A stretch of 37,041 bases of DNA from CAXBDP01 sp041689935 (GCA_041689935.1 JBDNFI010000075.1:1-37041); one strand, 5' to 3'. Shown: positions 8,982 through 18,850, counted from the first letter of the stretch. Translations and numbers: made by a program. The notes: generated by a model not told the origin, from the letters alone.

Positions 8982-9203
8982 ATGGAAACTATTAAAACAC
9001 CAATAATTGCCACTACGGCATTTTTATTTATGTACACTTTGCTGCCATTTTTTGAGGGTTTTGAACGATTTGTTGGCGCGTTTTTCTTTATGTCTCCATT
9101 CATCGTAATTTGGATGGTATTGAATGTATTGAGAAACGGTATTGCATCTAATAAGAAATTTGATGACGGATACTGGTACGAAGATGCCGAAAAGATCAGT
9201 TAA
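8982..9203 (+). CDS. Small two-helix membrane protein, function unknown
   Basis: The protein has 73 residues. Two hydrophobic helices (about 8-24 and 31-50) are joined by a short turn, and the C-terminal tail is hydrophilic and acidic (KKFDDGYWYEDAEKIS). The ATG follows an AT-rich leader without a Shine-Dalgarno sequence. I do not recognise a named family. The two clean helices and the ordered tail support a real gene. It stands alone: there is no close upstream gene, and 94 bp separate it from the M16 peptidase gene, which has its own possible start signals. Confidence 0.65.
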   Translation: METIKTPIIATTAFLFMYTLLPFFEGFERFVGAFFFMSPFIVIWMVLNVLRNGIASNKKFDDGYWYEDAEKIS

Positions 9204-9267
9204 ATAAAGTGAATCTGGCTAACAGCCTTTCTCCAAAAAATTTAATTTTGATTCAAATTAAGCTTAA

Positions 9268-9295
9268 ATTGTAGGCGAATCACTAAACCTACAAT
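9268..9295. promoter_or_regulatory. Inverted repeat directly upstream of the M16 peptidase start
   Basis: A perfect 8-bp inverted repeat, ATTGTAGG (9268-9275) and CCTACAAT (9288-9295), has a 12-nt spacer and ends two bases before the ATG at 9298. It could be an operator or a leader hairpin that masks the start. Confidence 0.45.
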
Positions 9296-9297
9296 GC

Positions 9298-12138
9298 ATG
9301 AAGTTTACATTTAAAACCATCCTCCCGCTGTTTTTTAGCCTGCTTATAATAGCAGCGTGTAATACAGCCACAGAGCCTCAAGTCGAAAAGCAAGAATTTT
9401 CCGTTGAATATGAAAAATTCACTTTAGAAAATGGATTGGACGTGATTTTTCATATTGATAAGTCAGATCCAATTACAGCAGTTGCACTGACTTTTCACGT
9501 TGGTTCAGCTAGAGAAAAAACTGGACGTACTGGTTTTGCCCACCTTTTTGAACATTTATTGTTTTTAGAATCTGAGAATCTTGGCCAAGGCGGCCTTGAC
9601 AAACTCAATGCCAAAGTAGGTGGATCTGGAGCGAATGGCTCTACCAGCCGCGATCGCACAAATTACTTTCAAACCGTCCCAAATGATGCACTTGAAAAAA
9701 TGATTTGGGCGGAAGCAGATAAGCTTGGCTTTTTCATCAATACTGTGACCGAGCAGGTGGTTGCAAAGGAGAAAGAAGTCGTGAAAAATGAAAAACGTCA
9801 AGGTGTAGATAATGTGCCTTACGGCCATGCAAGCTATGTGGTAGGTAAGAATTTGTACCCTGAAAGCCATCCATATAATTGGCAAGTAATCGGTTCGCTA
9901 GAAGATCTGCAAAACGCCACCTTGGCAGATGTGAAGGAATTTTACGGCAAATGGTATGTTCCAAATAATGCAACCTTAGTAATTGCGGGTGATTTTGATC
10001 CTGCTCAAGTAAAAGCCTGGGTGGAGCAATACTTTAATGAAATCCCAAGAGGAGAGGAGATTGCTCCAGTTGAAAATATGCCTGTTAGCTTAAGTGAAAT
10101 CAAATCTTTATATCATGAAGATAACTTTGCAAGAGTACCGCAACTCACTATGACATGGCCAACAGTAGAGCAATACAATGACGATGATTATGCATTATCT
10201 ATTTTAGGTCAGTTAATCTCGTCTGGGAAAAAATCACCTTTTTACAAAGTGCTAGTTGAGGATAAGAAAGTGACCTCCAATGTATCGATGTATCAATATG
10301 GTGCAGAGTTGGCAGGTGAATATCAGATAAGCGTGCGAGCGTATCAAAATACGCCATTGGATACGGTGATGGCTGCAATTAATGAAGCTTTTGCAAAATT
10401 CGAGTCAGAAGGGGTGAATGAGCAAGATTTGGCAAGAATTAAGGCAGGTCAAGAAACTAGCTTTTATAATGGATTATCAAGCGTATTGGGCAAGGCCTTC
10501 CAATTGGCTCAGTATAATATTTTTGCCGATAATCCAGGCTACATCAATGAAGATATTCAAAAAGTATTGGATGTTTCGGCCGAAGATGTAATGCGTGTAT
10601 ATGAAAAGTATATCAAAGGAAAGCCTTATGTGACTACAAGCTTTGTTCCTCTTGGGCAAACGAATTTGATTCTGACTGGCGCAAAAAAGGCAGAGGTAGT
10701 GGAAGAAGTAATTGTGATGGGTGCAGAAGGAGAGTTTGATCTTAATGAAAAAATGGCCTACGAAAAAACGCCTTCTAGCTTTGAACGCTCGGTGGAGCCT
10801 GAATATGGATCTGCACCTAGTTTTGTGATCCCAAATATCTGGGAAACCGAAATAAGCAATGGCATGCGTGTGTATGGTATAGAAAATACCGAATTGCCTT
10901 TAGTGCAATTCAATATCCGCATCAAAGGAGGCTTACTATTGGATGATCCAAATAAAGTAGGTGTAGCTAATCTATTGGCCACGATGATGACCAAAGGCAC
11001 GAAAAACAAAACCCCTGAAGAATTGGAAGAAGCCATAGATATGCTGGGAGCTAGTATCAATGTGAGTGCGGGCAGAGAAAGTATGTTTATATCTGGGAAT
11101 ACATTAGCCAAAAACTATGATTCGGTGCTAGCTCTATTGGAAGAAATTTTACTTGAGCCGCGTTGGGACGAAACAGAATTCAATCTGGCTAAACAACGGA
11201 TTGCCAGTGCCATTGTACAGCAAAAGGGAAGCTCTGGTGCTATTGCAAGCAATGCTTACAATGAATTGCTATATGGCAAAGATCATATTTTGTCTAATAA
11301 TCAAGCTGGTACGGAGGAATCTGTAGCAAGCATTAGTATGGATGACTTGAAAGAGTATTATGAGAATAACGTATCTCCAAGTGTAGCAAGTATGCATATT
11401 GCTGGTGATATCCAGCAAGATAAAGTAGTAAGTTCACTAAAGAGTTTAAATGAAAACTGGACTGGAAATACGGTAGATTTCCCTAACTATACATTGGCTG
11501 AGCAGCCTACATCTTCCAAAATTTATTTTTACGACGTGCCTGATGCAAAGCAATCAGAATTGCGAATTGGGTATTTGGCTTTAGCTGAAACGGATGAAGA
11601 TTTTTATCCAGCCGAAGTAATGAATTATATTCTTGGAGGCGGAGGGTTTGCCTCTCAACTTACGCAGCAATTGCGGGAAGGTAAAGGCTATACCTATGGT
11701 ATTGGTTCTGGTTTTTCAGGTTCTGATATCAAAGGACCATTTACAGTCTCCTCAAGTGTGCGTACAAATGTAACTTTTGAGTCTATAGCGTTGATTCGAG
11801 ATATATTAGCCAATTACCCAGAGGGATTTAACGAGCAAGATTTGGCTATTACCAAAGGATATTTATTGAAGAGTAACGCCAGAGCATTCGAAACCTTAGG
11901 CGCAAAGCTTGGGTTGTTGGCAGATATCAGTTCTTATGGCTTGCCTTACGACTATATGAAACAAAGAGAAGAAATTGTAAAAGCAATGAGTGTATCGAGA
12001 ATGCAAGAATTGGCCAAGCAATATTTGAATCCGAATAAAATGGTTTATGTAGTGGTTGGCGATGCTAAAACGCAAATGAGCAGACTATCTGCTTTAGGTT
12101 TTGGCGAACCTGTTTTACTTAATCCGCAAAATCAATAA
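9298..12138 (+). CDS. M16 family zinc metallopeptidase lipoprotein
   Basis: The 946-residue protein carries two M16 repeats in one chain. A lipoprotein signal peptide has its lipobox at IIAAC (Cys21), so it is probably anchored in the envelope. The N-terminal half has the inverted zinc motif HxxEH (His82, Glu85, His86 in AHLFEHLLF). The third ligand lies in the EKEVVKNEKR region near 158-167. The C-terminal half (from about residue 515) repeats the fold without the zinc motif but keeps the substrate-binding region (GGGGFASQLTQQLREGKGYT). This is the pitrilysin/PqqL-like arrangement. The family degrades short peptides, and the actual substrate is unknown. It is followed by a strong terminator. 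Confidence 0.92.
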   Translation: MKFTFKTILPLFFSLLIIAACNTATEPQVEKQEFSVEYEKFTLENGLDVIFHIDKSDPITAVALTFHVGSAREKTGRTGFAHLFEHLLFLESENLGQGGLDKLNAKVGGSGANGSTSRDRTNYFQTVPNDALEKMIWAEADKLGFFINTVTEQVVAKEKEVVKNEKRQGVDNVPYGHASYVVGKNLYPESHPYNWQVIGSLEDLQNATLADVKEFYGKWYVPNNATLVIAGDFDPAQVKAWVEQYFNEIPRGEEIAPVENMPVSLSEIKSLYHEDNFARVPQLTMTWPTVEQYNDDDYALSILGQLISSGKKSPFYKVLVEDKKVTSNVSMYQYGAELAGEYQISVRAYQNTPLDTVMAAINEAFAKFESEGVNEQDLARIKAGQETSFYNGLSSVLGKAFQLAQYNIFADNPGYINEDIQKVLDVSAEDVMRVYEKYIKGKPYVTTSFVPLGQTNLILTGAKKAEVVEEVIVMGAEGEFDLNEKMAYEKTPSSFERSVEPEYGSAPSFVIPNIWETEISNGMRVYGIENTELPLVQFNIRIKGGLLLDDPNKVGVANLLATMMTKGTKNKTPEELEEAIDMLGASINVSAGRESMFISGNTLAKNYDSVLALLEEILLEPRWDETEFNLAKQRIASAIVQQKGSSGAIASNAYNELLYGKDHILSNNQAGTEESVASISMDDLKEYYENNVSPSVASMHIAGDIQQDKVVSSLKSLNENWTGNTVDFPNYTLAEQPTSSKIYFYDVPDAKQSELRIGYLALAETDEDFYPAEVMNYILGGGGFASQLTQQLREGKGYTYGIGSGFSGSDIKGPFTVSSSVRTNVTFESIALIRDILANYPEGFNEQDLAITKGYLLKSNARAFETLGAKLGLLADISSYGLPYDYMKQREEIVKAMSVSRMQELAKQYLNPNKMVYVVVGDAKTQMSRLSALGFGEPVLLNPQNQ

Positions 12139-12197
12139 CAGTAATTTCTTATGAATATGGTGAAAATCAATTCTTAAGGATTTGTTTCTTTAAATCT

Positions 12198-12229
12198 AAA
12201 AAGGTCATGATTCAACTCATGACCTTTTT
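12198..12229 (+). terminator. Rho-independent terminator after the M16 peptidase gene
   Basis: A 13-bp perfect stem (12198-12210 with 12217-12229, core AAGGTCATGA/TCATGACCTT) has a 6-nt loop and ends in TTTTTATTTT. It lies 60 bp past the stop codon, between convergent genes. Its A-rich 5' arm may also serve transcription from the minus strand. Confidence 0.9.
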
Positions 12230-12329
12230 ATTTTAATTCATTGAAAGCTCCTACGTTATAAATCAATCAATTGGATTGGGAGAAATCAAAAATACGGATG
12301 GAAGGATGATTATTTGTAGAAAAAATAAA

Positions 12330-14342
12330 CTATGCGAGAGGTAAATAGACTGAGAATTTAGATCCGTGACCAAGCTCACTTTCAACTTTTATTTTGCCTT
12401 TATTCTTTGTGACCAAATCATGACAAACGACCAAGCCCAAGCCTGAACCAGCTTCGTTTTTGGTGCTGGAAGTACTCTGTATTTGGTTGATCTCAAGGAT
12501 TGAAGGTATTCTGTAACTAGGAATTCCCACGCCATTGTCAATAATATCAATTTTTAGTTGATTACCCGCTTTCTGTGCCTTGAGGGAAATTTGCCCACCA
12601 GGATTGGTGTATTTAATGGCATTATTAATCAAATTTCTGAGCACAAACTCTATTTCCTTTTTATCTGCCAGCATGGTTAGCTCATCGGTAGCATTATTTA
12701 CAATGGATATATCTTTTTGCCTAGCAGCCTCCCTCAGTAGTCTGATTGAATATTCTGTAATTTTTTTTGAATCTATTTTTTCAGGATTTGAATCAAAAGA
12801 TTGAGCCTTCCCCCAAATCAATAGACTTTCTAAAACTTCATGTGTTGCCTTTCCACTTTCTATAAGTTTTTGGACTAGTTCCTTCTTCTCTTTTTCATTA
12901 TTATGAAATGTTCCGTCTTGGATCAGTAATAAGCCACCAAGTATTCCTTGAAATGGACCCCTCAAATCGTGGCCAATAATGGAGAATAACTTATCCTTCA
13001 TATCGTTTATTTCCTCCAACTCTCCTTGTTTGATCAGTAATTCTTGATTGCTACGGATTTTGTTGGAATAACTAAAAAACATAAAACCAAAGAGCACTAA
13101 GGTGATTACAGATAATAAGGCGAGTAGATTTCGTTGAAAGGTCCTACTTTTATTTAATTCAGTGAGTAAAGCGAGTTCGGCATCCTTTTTTTCAACTTCA
13201 TATCTAGTATTAAGATTTTCTATTATCTCGAATTTTTCTGCATTATAAATACTATCTCGGATGTCATTGGCTAAGCGGGAGGTTTCAAGAGCTTTTTCAA
13301 ACTCACCGATTATGATATAATATTCGGTGAGTTCCTCATTGGCAACCTGCTGACTAGGTAATGAGTTTGATGAATAAGCAATCGCTAACGCTTCATTTAA
13401 GTATTTTTCTGCTTTTATAAATTCTCCCTGCTTTGTATACAACCTTCCAATATTTACATTATTATTCACTTTTGCTATTGGATTGATGCTTTCGCCGTTC
13501 GCAAGGATTATTTCCTCTGCTTCGACTAAATAATCAAGGGACTTAGAATAATTATTTAAGTGATAATAAGCCTGGCCGATATTGCTCAATAATTGTGTGA
13601 AATAATTAAGGTTTATTTCTCCTATTCTCTCCCGCTCTAGCAATTCTGCTTCGTGTAAATAAATCAATGCTTGCTTATAAAGTTCTTGCTTCCCGTATGC
13701 GGTGCCTATGTTATTGAGCAAGCTCGAAATGCTTGACTGCCGTTCAGCGGCTCTTGCTATGACCAAAGCCTCTTCATAATATTCAATGGCCTTTTTTTCT
13801 TGATTTTGAAAGCTTTGGACAACCCCTAATCTTAGATATCCATTGATAATCCCTAAGGAGTCATTTTGCTGCACACTTATCTGCAAAGCTTGATTAAACT
13901 GTTTGGCGGCTTCCTCGAAATTTCCCATATCACCATAAATTGTTCCCAAAAAGGAAATAATTCTACTTTCATAGATCGAATCGCCTGCGAGTTTAGCAGT
14001 CCTAATAGCTTGCCTTCCAGATTCAAGTGCTTCATTTGTTAAGCCTTTTGTTGAAAAGGCAGAGGATTGAGAAAATAGAATTTCGGCTTCCTTTGTTAAA
14101 TCTTTCTGTGTCTTTGCTAATTTTAAAGCCTCGGGGATTAGACTGAGGGCTGAATCAGGATTATTATTGTGTGTATTTCTAATTGCATCCAAATAGGCAT
14201 CAAGTTTTTCAACACCATCGGGCAAATTTACCAAATCGATCTTGTCAGAAGAAGAATTCTGACCCTGAGCGGAATGCTTACCTAAGAAGATAAAACTTAA
14301 AAAAGCAAGGACTAAAAAAGAAATTTTTAGTTTTTGAATCAT
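12330..14342 (-). CDS. TPR-containing sensor histidine kinase
   Basis: The 670-residue protein begins with a signal peptide (1-27). A periplasmic array of TPR repeats follows (about 60-360, for example NIGTAYGKQELYKQALIYL), then a short coiled coil (380-400) and one membrane helix (404-425). The cytoplasmic kinase has the phosphoacceptor His458 in SIIGHDLRGPFQG, an N-box LRNLINNAIKYT near 568-579, G1 DNGVGIP (602-608) and G2 GSGLGLVVCHD (632-642). All catalytic boxes are intact. This is a common Bacteroidota design in which TPRs sense an envelope partner. No response regulator gene is adjacent, so its partner is unknown. It appears monocistronic and ends convergent with the M16 gene. Confidence 0.92.
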   Translation of the reverse strand: MIQKLKISFLVLAFLSFIFLGKHSAQGQNSSSDKIDLVNLPDGVEKLDAYLDAIRNTHNNNPDSALSLIPEALKLAKTQKDLTKEAEILFSQSSAFSTKGLTNEALESGRQAIRTAKLAGDSIYESRIISFLGTIYGDMGNFEEAAKQFNQALQISVQQNDSLGIINGYLRLGVVQSFQNQEKKAIEYYEEALVIARAAERQSSISSLLNNIGTAYGKQELYKQALIYLHEAELLERERIGEINLNYFTQLLSNIGQAYYHLNNYSKSLDYLVEAEEIILANGESINPIAKVNNNVNIGRLYTKQGEFIKAEKYLNEALAIAYSSNSLPSQQVANEELTEYYIIIGEFEKALETSRLANDIRDSIYNAEKFEIIENLNTRYEVEKKDAELALLTELNKSRTFQRNLLALLSVITLVLFGFMFFSYSNKIRSNQELLIKQGELEEINDMKDKLFSIIGHDLRGPFQGILGGLLLIQDGTFHNNEKEKKELVQKLIESGKATHEVLESLLIWGKAQSFDSNPEKIDSKKITEYSIRLLREAARQKDISIVNNATDELTMLADKKEIEFVLRNLINNAIKYTNPGGQISLKAQKAGNQLKIDIIDNGVGIPSYRIPSILEINQIQSTSSTKNEAGSGLGLVVCHDLVTKNKGKIKVESELGHGSKFSVYLPLA

Positions 14343-14498
14343 TTTTGGATGATTATAGAAGCTCTAAAGTAGTGAATATTTGCAATTATACATTTAAAAC
14401 AAAATGAATAATATATCGGTCAGCCCAATTAAGCTTCCGTTCAAAGAAAATGTATTCCATACCGTATGGTAATTATTCAAATTTCAAAAATTTTGAAC

Positions 14499-16994
14499 AT
14501 GACTAAGCGCAAAATCACTTTATTTTACGTCCTATTTATTTTGGGTTTTCCCGCCTTTGCCCAAAAGCCCGTCGCCTACACAAGTTCTGAAATCCTCCAT
14601 TCTATTACCAAATTACAAAATATAGGAACAGTAATGTTTATTGCAGCACATCCTGATGATGAAAATACAAGGTTGATTTCTTATTTGGCGAATGAGAGAA
14701 AGGTTGAGACTGTTTACTTATCAGTAACAAGAGGAGATGGGGGACAAAATTTGATTGGCCCAGAAATACGTGAATTGTTAGGGATCATTCGTACTCAAGA
14801 GCTCCTTCAAGCCAGAAGGACAGATGGCGGGAGTCAATATTTCACTAGGGCAAATGATTTTGGTTTTTCAAAAGATGCTTACGAAGCCTTGAGCACGTGG
14901 GATAAGCAGCGAGTTTTGGCAGATGTGGTTTGGGCAATCCGTAAGTTCAGACCAGATATCATCATCAATAGATTCGATACAGAACCAAGTACCACCCACG
15001 GGCACCACACAGCCTCTGCAATGCTATCAGTTGAGGCATTTGATTTGGCGGCTGATCCCAATGCTTTTCCCGAGCAATTGAAACTTGTCGATACTTGGCA
15101 ACCAAAGCGTATATTTTGGAATACCTATAATTGGGACAATAGCAACTCGGATTATGAAGGAAAGCCAAATGTCTTTTCTTACGATGTGGGTACATATAAT
15201 CCATTATTAGGCAAATCATATAACGAAATAGCTGCTGAAAGTAGAACGATGCATAAGAGTCAGGGCTTTGGATCAACAGGCTCTCGTGGCTCTGCTTTGG
15301 ATCATGTCGTTCAATTAAAAGGCGATAAAGCAGTTGGCGATATTTTCTCTGACATAGACATCAGCTGGAATCGAATAGCGGGAGGTGAAAAAATGACCGC
15401 TAAGATTTCAGCTATTATAGAGGAATTTCAGATTGTAAAACCGGAGGCTTCTTTAGCCGCACTCATTGAGCTTCGAAAAGATGTGAAGTCGCTAGCTGCA
15501 AATAATTGGTGGGCAAATAAGAAATTGGACGATCTCGACGAAATTATTCGTGCGAGCGCAGGCATTTATTTAGAAGCTATAAGTAATGCGAGCACTGCGG
15601 TAGGTGGGGAGCAGGTAGAGGTGAGTTTAGAAGCGACCAATAGATCCAATACACCATTTTCGTTGAAAAGTGCGAGTATTAAGGATTTGTACAATAGCAG
15701 TTTCGATAAAGAAGTCGGCTTTAATGAAGCTCACCGTGAGAAGTTCGGTTTTAGTATTCCAGCTGATTTCCCAATTAGCCAACCGTACTGGCTGGTGAAA
15801 GATGGAACTGTAGGTATGTACGAAGTGGCTAATCAGGCGATGGTTGGAATGCCTGAAAATCCTCCCGCTTTTTTGGTGGATGTGGAAATCGAAATAATGG
15901 GTGAAATTATTTCATATTCTCTCCCTTTAGTTTACAAAAGAAATGATCCTGTGGATGGAGAGCAGTATCGTCCATTTATTATAACACCTCCTGTGTATGT
16001 AGGTATTTCTGATAATGTGGTCGTTTTCTCCGATAATAATGAAAAAGAAGTATCTGTTGAAGTACTTGCTGGGAAGGAAAATATCTCAGGGGAAGTGAGT
16101 TTAGATGTGCCAACCGGATGGTCATTGACACCAAGGAGTTATCAGTATAATTTGAAGCAGAAAGGAGAACAGGTCACATTTATATTTAAGGTGAACCCAC
16201 CTAGTACGGATAGCGATGTGATAGCAAATGCCATAGCAACGTATAAAGGCAAATCCTACAATCGAGATTTGTTGACGATAGATTATCCGCACATTCCATT
16301 TCAAAGTATTTTCCCTGAATCAAAAGCCAGAATGGTGAAGATAAATCTTGAAAAGCGGGGGGAATTGATTGGCTATATACAAGGAGCCGGGGACGATATT
16401 CCTCGCAGTTTAAAGCAAATTGGCTACCAAGTAGATGAAATTAATCCTGATAATTTGAATGCGAGTGAATTGGCCAAATATGATGCAATCATAATGGGTG
16501 TGCGGGCTTATAATACTATTGAGGCACTAAGATTTGGGCAAGCTGAACTATTGAAATATGTAGAAAATGGAGGTACCCTTCTGCTGCAATATAATACCAA
16601 TAGTCGCATGGTTACTAATGAATTAGCTCCATATCCTTTGAGGCTTTCAAGAGGTAGAATCACCGTAGAAGAAGCAATGGTAAAAATAATTGCGCCTGGG
16701 CATCCAGTGATGAATTTTCCGAATAAGATTAGCAGTAAGGATTTTGATAATTGGGTGCAAGAAAGAGGACTTTACTTTCCGGGAGAGTGGGATGAGGCAT
16801 TTACGCCCATTTTAGCCTCTTCCGATCCTGGAGAAGAACCGTTGACAGGAGGGTTGCTTGTAGCTAAATATGGCAAAGGATATTACATATATACAGGCTA
16901 TTCTTGGTTTAGACAATTACCAGCGGGGGTGCCGGGAGCATTCAGGATATTTGCTAACTTGATCTCAATTGGAAGCTATGACGAAAATCCCTGA
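14499..16994 (+). CDS. Secreted PIG-L (LmbE-like) family deacetylase
   Basis: The protein has 831 residues from the ATG at 14499. An in-frame ATG at 14466 would add 11 residues ahead of the signal peptide and is less likely. The signal peptide ends near FPAFAQ. The N-terminal PIG-L domain has the zinc motif AHPDDE (residues 50-55) and a distal HGHH (167-170). The family hydrolyses N-acetyl groups on amino-sugar compounds. The middle is beta-rich. The last 220 residues resemble a ThuA/GATase-like alpha/beta domain (for example YVENGGTLLLQYNTNSRM). Its stop overlaps the 49-residue gene at 16978, which overlaps the symporter gene, so the three form one operon. The physiological substrate is not known. 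Confidence 0.85.
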   Translation: MTKRKITLFYVLFILGFPAFAQKPVAYTSSEILHSITKLQNIGTVMFIAAHPDDENTRLISYLANERKVETVYLSVTRGDGGQNLIGPEIRELLGIIRTQELLQARRTDGGSQYFTRANDFGFSKDAYEALSTWDKQRVLADVVWAIRKFRPDIIINRFDTEPSTTHGHHTASAMLSVEAFDLAADPNAFPEQLKLVDTWQPKRIFWNTYNWDNSNSDYEGKPNVFSYDVGTYNPLLGKSYNEIAAESRTMHKSQGFGSTGSRGSALDHVVQLKGDKAVGDIFSDIDISWNRIAGGEKMTAKISAIIEEFQIVKPEASLAALIELRKDVKSLAANNWWANKKLDDLDEIIRASAGIYLEAISNASTAVGGEQVEVSLEATNRSNTPFSLKSASIKDLYNSSFDKEVGFNEAHREKFGFSIPADFPISQPYWLVKDGTVGMYEVANQAMVGMPENPPAFLVDVEIEIMGEIISYSLPLVYKRNDPVDGEQYRPFIITPPVYVGISDNVVVFSDNNEKEVSVEVLAGKENISGEVSLDVPTGWSLTPRSYQYNLKQKGEQVTFIFKVNPPSTDSDVIANAIATYKGKSYNRDLLTIDYPHIPFQSIFPESKARMVKINLEKRGELIGYIQGAGDDIPRSLKQIGYQVDEINPDNLNASELAKYDAIIMGVRAYNTIEALRFGQAELLKYVENGGTLLLQYNTNSRMVTNELAPYPLRLSRGRITVEEAMVKIIAPGHPVMNFPNKISSKDFDNWVQERGLYFPGEWDEAFTPILASSDPGEEPLTGGLLVAKYGKGYYIYTGYSWFRQLPAGVPGAFRIFANLISIGSYDENP

Positions 16995-17127
16995 TAAAGA
17001 CCAGGAAAAATATAATGAAGAGGATATTCCAGTTTTTAAAAAATGGAATAGCTGGTATTGGTTTATAATGATCGTATTAGCCGTATTAATATTATTGTTT
17101 TACTGGTTTACTAAGCATTATTCATGA
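16978..17127 (+). CDS. 49-residue single-helix membrane protein
   Basis: This 49-residue frame starts inside the last codons of the deacetylase gene and ends in ATGA, which contains the start codon of the symporter gene. The protein has a charged head (MTKIPDKDQEKYNEED), an aromatic hinge (FKKWNSWYWF), one hydrophobic helix (about 28-44) and a short tail (TKHYS). Overlap at both ends implies translational coupling with the symporter. By analogy with small accessory chains of transporters it may be a partner or assembly factor of the symporter, which is inference. It is short enough to be missed by automatic annotation. Confidence 0.8.
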   Translation: MTKIPDKDQEKYNEEDIPVFKKWNSWYWFIMIVLAVLILLFYWFTKHYS

Positions 17128-18833
17128 GTATTATTGATTGGATTGTACTTTTTGGTACGTTAGGAAGTATCGTCGCTTATGGGGTGTACAAGACGAGAGG
17201 CAAAAAGAGCATGGAGGGCTATCTGAAAGGAGATAGTGATCTGAAGTGGTGGACCATAGGTCTTTCTATAATGGCTACTCAAGCGAGTGCCATTACCTTT
17301 TTATCCACTCCAGGGCAAGCCTATGCCGATGGAATGCGCTTTATACAATTCTATTTCGGATTGCCTTTAGCCATGATTATCCTGAGCGTCACTTTTGTGC
17401 CTATTTATTATAAGTTAAAAGTGTACACCGCTTATGAGTATTTAGAAAGCCGTTTTGACTTAAAAACACGCTTATTGGCGGGAGGTTTATTCCTAGTTCA
17501 GCGCGGTTTGGCAGCCGGTATTACCATATATGCACCTTCTATTATCCTGTCTACGCTCATGGGTTGGAGTCTTGGTGGCACCAACTTAGTGATAGGAGCC
17601 TTAGTGATTATTTATACAGTATCTGGCGGTACCAAAGCTGTAAGTGTAACCCAAAAGCAGCAAATGGCTGTAATGATGGGCGGGATGATCTTAGCGGGTA
17701 TTTTTGTTATTAATTACTTACCAGATAATATTAATTTTTCTGATGCACTGCATGTAGCAGGCAAAATGGGGAAACTAGATGTGGTAGATTTCACGTTCGA
17801 CTTGAGCGATAGATACAATTTTTGGTCGGGTATTACTGGAGCGCTCTTTTTATTTCTTTCTTATTTCGGTACCGATCAGTCCCAAGTGCAGAGGTATTTA
17901 TCTGGCAAATCACTCAAGGAAGGTAGATTGGGTTTGATGATGAATGGACTGTTGAAAGTACCCATGCAGTTTATTATTTTGTTTATAGGCGTGATGGTGT
18001 TCGTATTTTTTCAATTTAACGAGCCGCCGGTTTTCTTCAATCAGGTGCAGGTCAATAAGCTAGAACAATCCGAATATGCTGATGAATTGCAAGAATTGAA
18101 AAATGCTCATACTACGATCTTTGAAGAGAAAGAAAGGACGATTTTTGATTTGAGTCAAGCGGTTCGGGAAAAAGATGAAGTTTCTATAGAATTGTTTAAA
18201 AATAGGGCATTGGCACTCGAAGAAGAAGGAAAAGTAATTCATAGTGATGTAGCAGCACTTATCAAATTGAATGATCCTGAGGCTGAAACCAATGATAAGG
18301 ATTATGTTTTTATGTCCTTTGTGATGCAAAACCTGCCTGTTGGTTTGGTTGGATTACTATTCGCAGTTATTTTCTCTGCTGCGATGTCGTCTACTGCTAG
18401 TGAGCTCAATGCCCTAGCAGCTACTACCACAGTAGACATCTACAAGCGAACGATTCGTAAAAAGGAATCGGATGATCATTATGTAAAATCAAGTAAGTTA
18501 TTCACATTTATGTGGGGTCTTATTGCCATTGTTTTTGCCACATATTTAAGCTTATTTGAGAACTTGATTCAGGCTGTAAATCTATTGGGATCATTAATTT
18601 ATGGAACAATCCTGGGCATTTTTGTGGTGGCATTTTATGTGAAATATGTAAAAAGCCATGCAGTATTTATAGCCGCTATTATTTCGCAATTGAGTATAGG
18701 AACGCTTCATTATTTAACAACCATCAATGTGGTTTCTATCGGCTTTCTATGGTACAACGCCATTGGGTGTATTTTGGTAGTCGTACTAGGAATCATGTTT
18801 CAAAGCATTATGCCAAAATCAGCGAAAGTATAA
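17124..18833 (+). CDS. Sodium:solute symporter (SSS family)
   Basis: The 569-residue polytopic protein has about 13 membrane helices. SSS-family landmarks are the N-terminal ATQASAITFLSTPGQAY (51-67), the signature GTDQSQVQRYLSGKSLKEGR (249-268) and the sodium-site segment SAAMSSTASELNALA (418-432). Residues about 307-393 form a charged, predicted helical insertion between membrane helices, which I recall from other Bacteroidota homologues. The family imports sugars, sialic acid, amino acids or vitamins with Na+. The operon with a secreted deacetylase suggests uptake of a product of deacetylation, but this is inference. The start codon overlaps the stop of the 49-residue gene (ATGA). Confidence 0.9.
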   Translation: MSIIDWIVLFGTLGSIVAYGVYKTRGKKSMEGYLKGDSDLKWWTIGLSIMATQASAITFLSTPGQAYADGMRFIQFYFGLPLAMIILSVTFVPIYYKLKVYTAYEYLESRFDLKTRLLAGGLFLVQRGLAAGITIYAPSIILSTLMGWSLGGTNLVIGALVIIYTVSGGTKAVSVTQKQQMAVMMGGMILAGIFVINYLPDNINFSDALHVAGKMGKLDVVDFTFDLSDRYNFWSGITGALFLFLSYFGTDQSQVQRYLSGKSLKEGRLGLMMNGLLKVPMQFIILFIGVMVFVFFQFNEPPVFFNQVQVNKLEQSEYADELQELKNAHTTIFEEKERTIFDLSQAVREKDEVSIELFKNRALALEEEGKVIHSDVAALIKLNDPEAETNDKDYVFMSFVMQNLPVGLVGLLFAVIFSAAMSSTASELNALAATTTVDIYKRTIRKKESDDHYVKSSKLFTFMWGLIAIVFATYLSLFENLIQAVNLLGSLIYGTILGIFVVAFYVKYVKSHAVFIAAIISQLSIGTLHYLTTINVVSIGFLWYNAIGCILVVVLGIMFQSIMPKSAKV

Positions 18834-18850
18834 TCGCTATATGACGTATC

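Noticed and set aside
9565..9973. Antisense frames of 78-106 codons within the M16 peptidase gene
   Set aside because: They are shadows of a strongly conserved coding region on the other strand.
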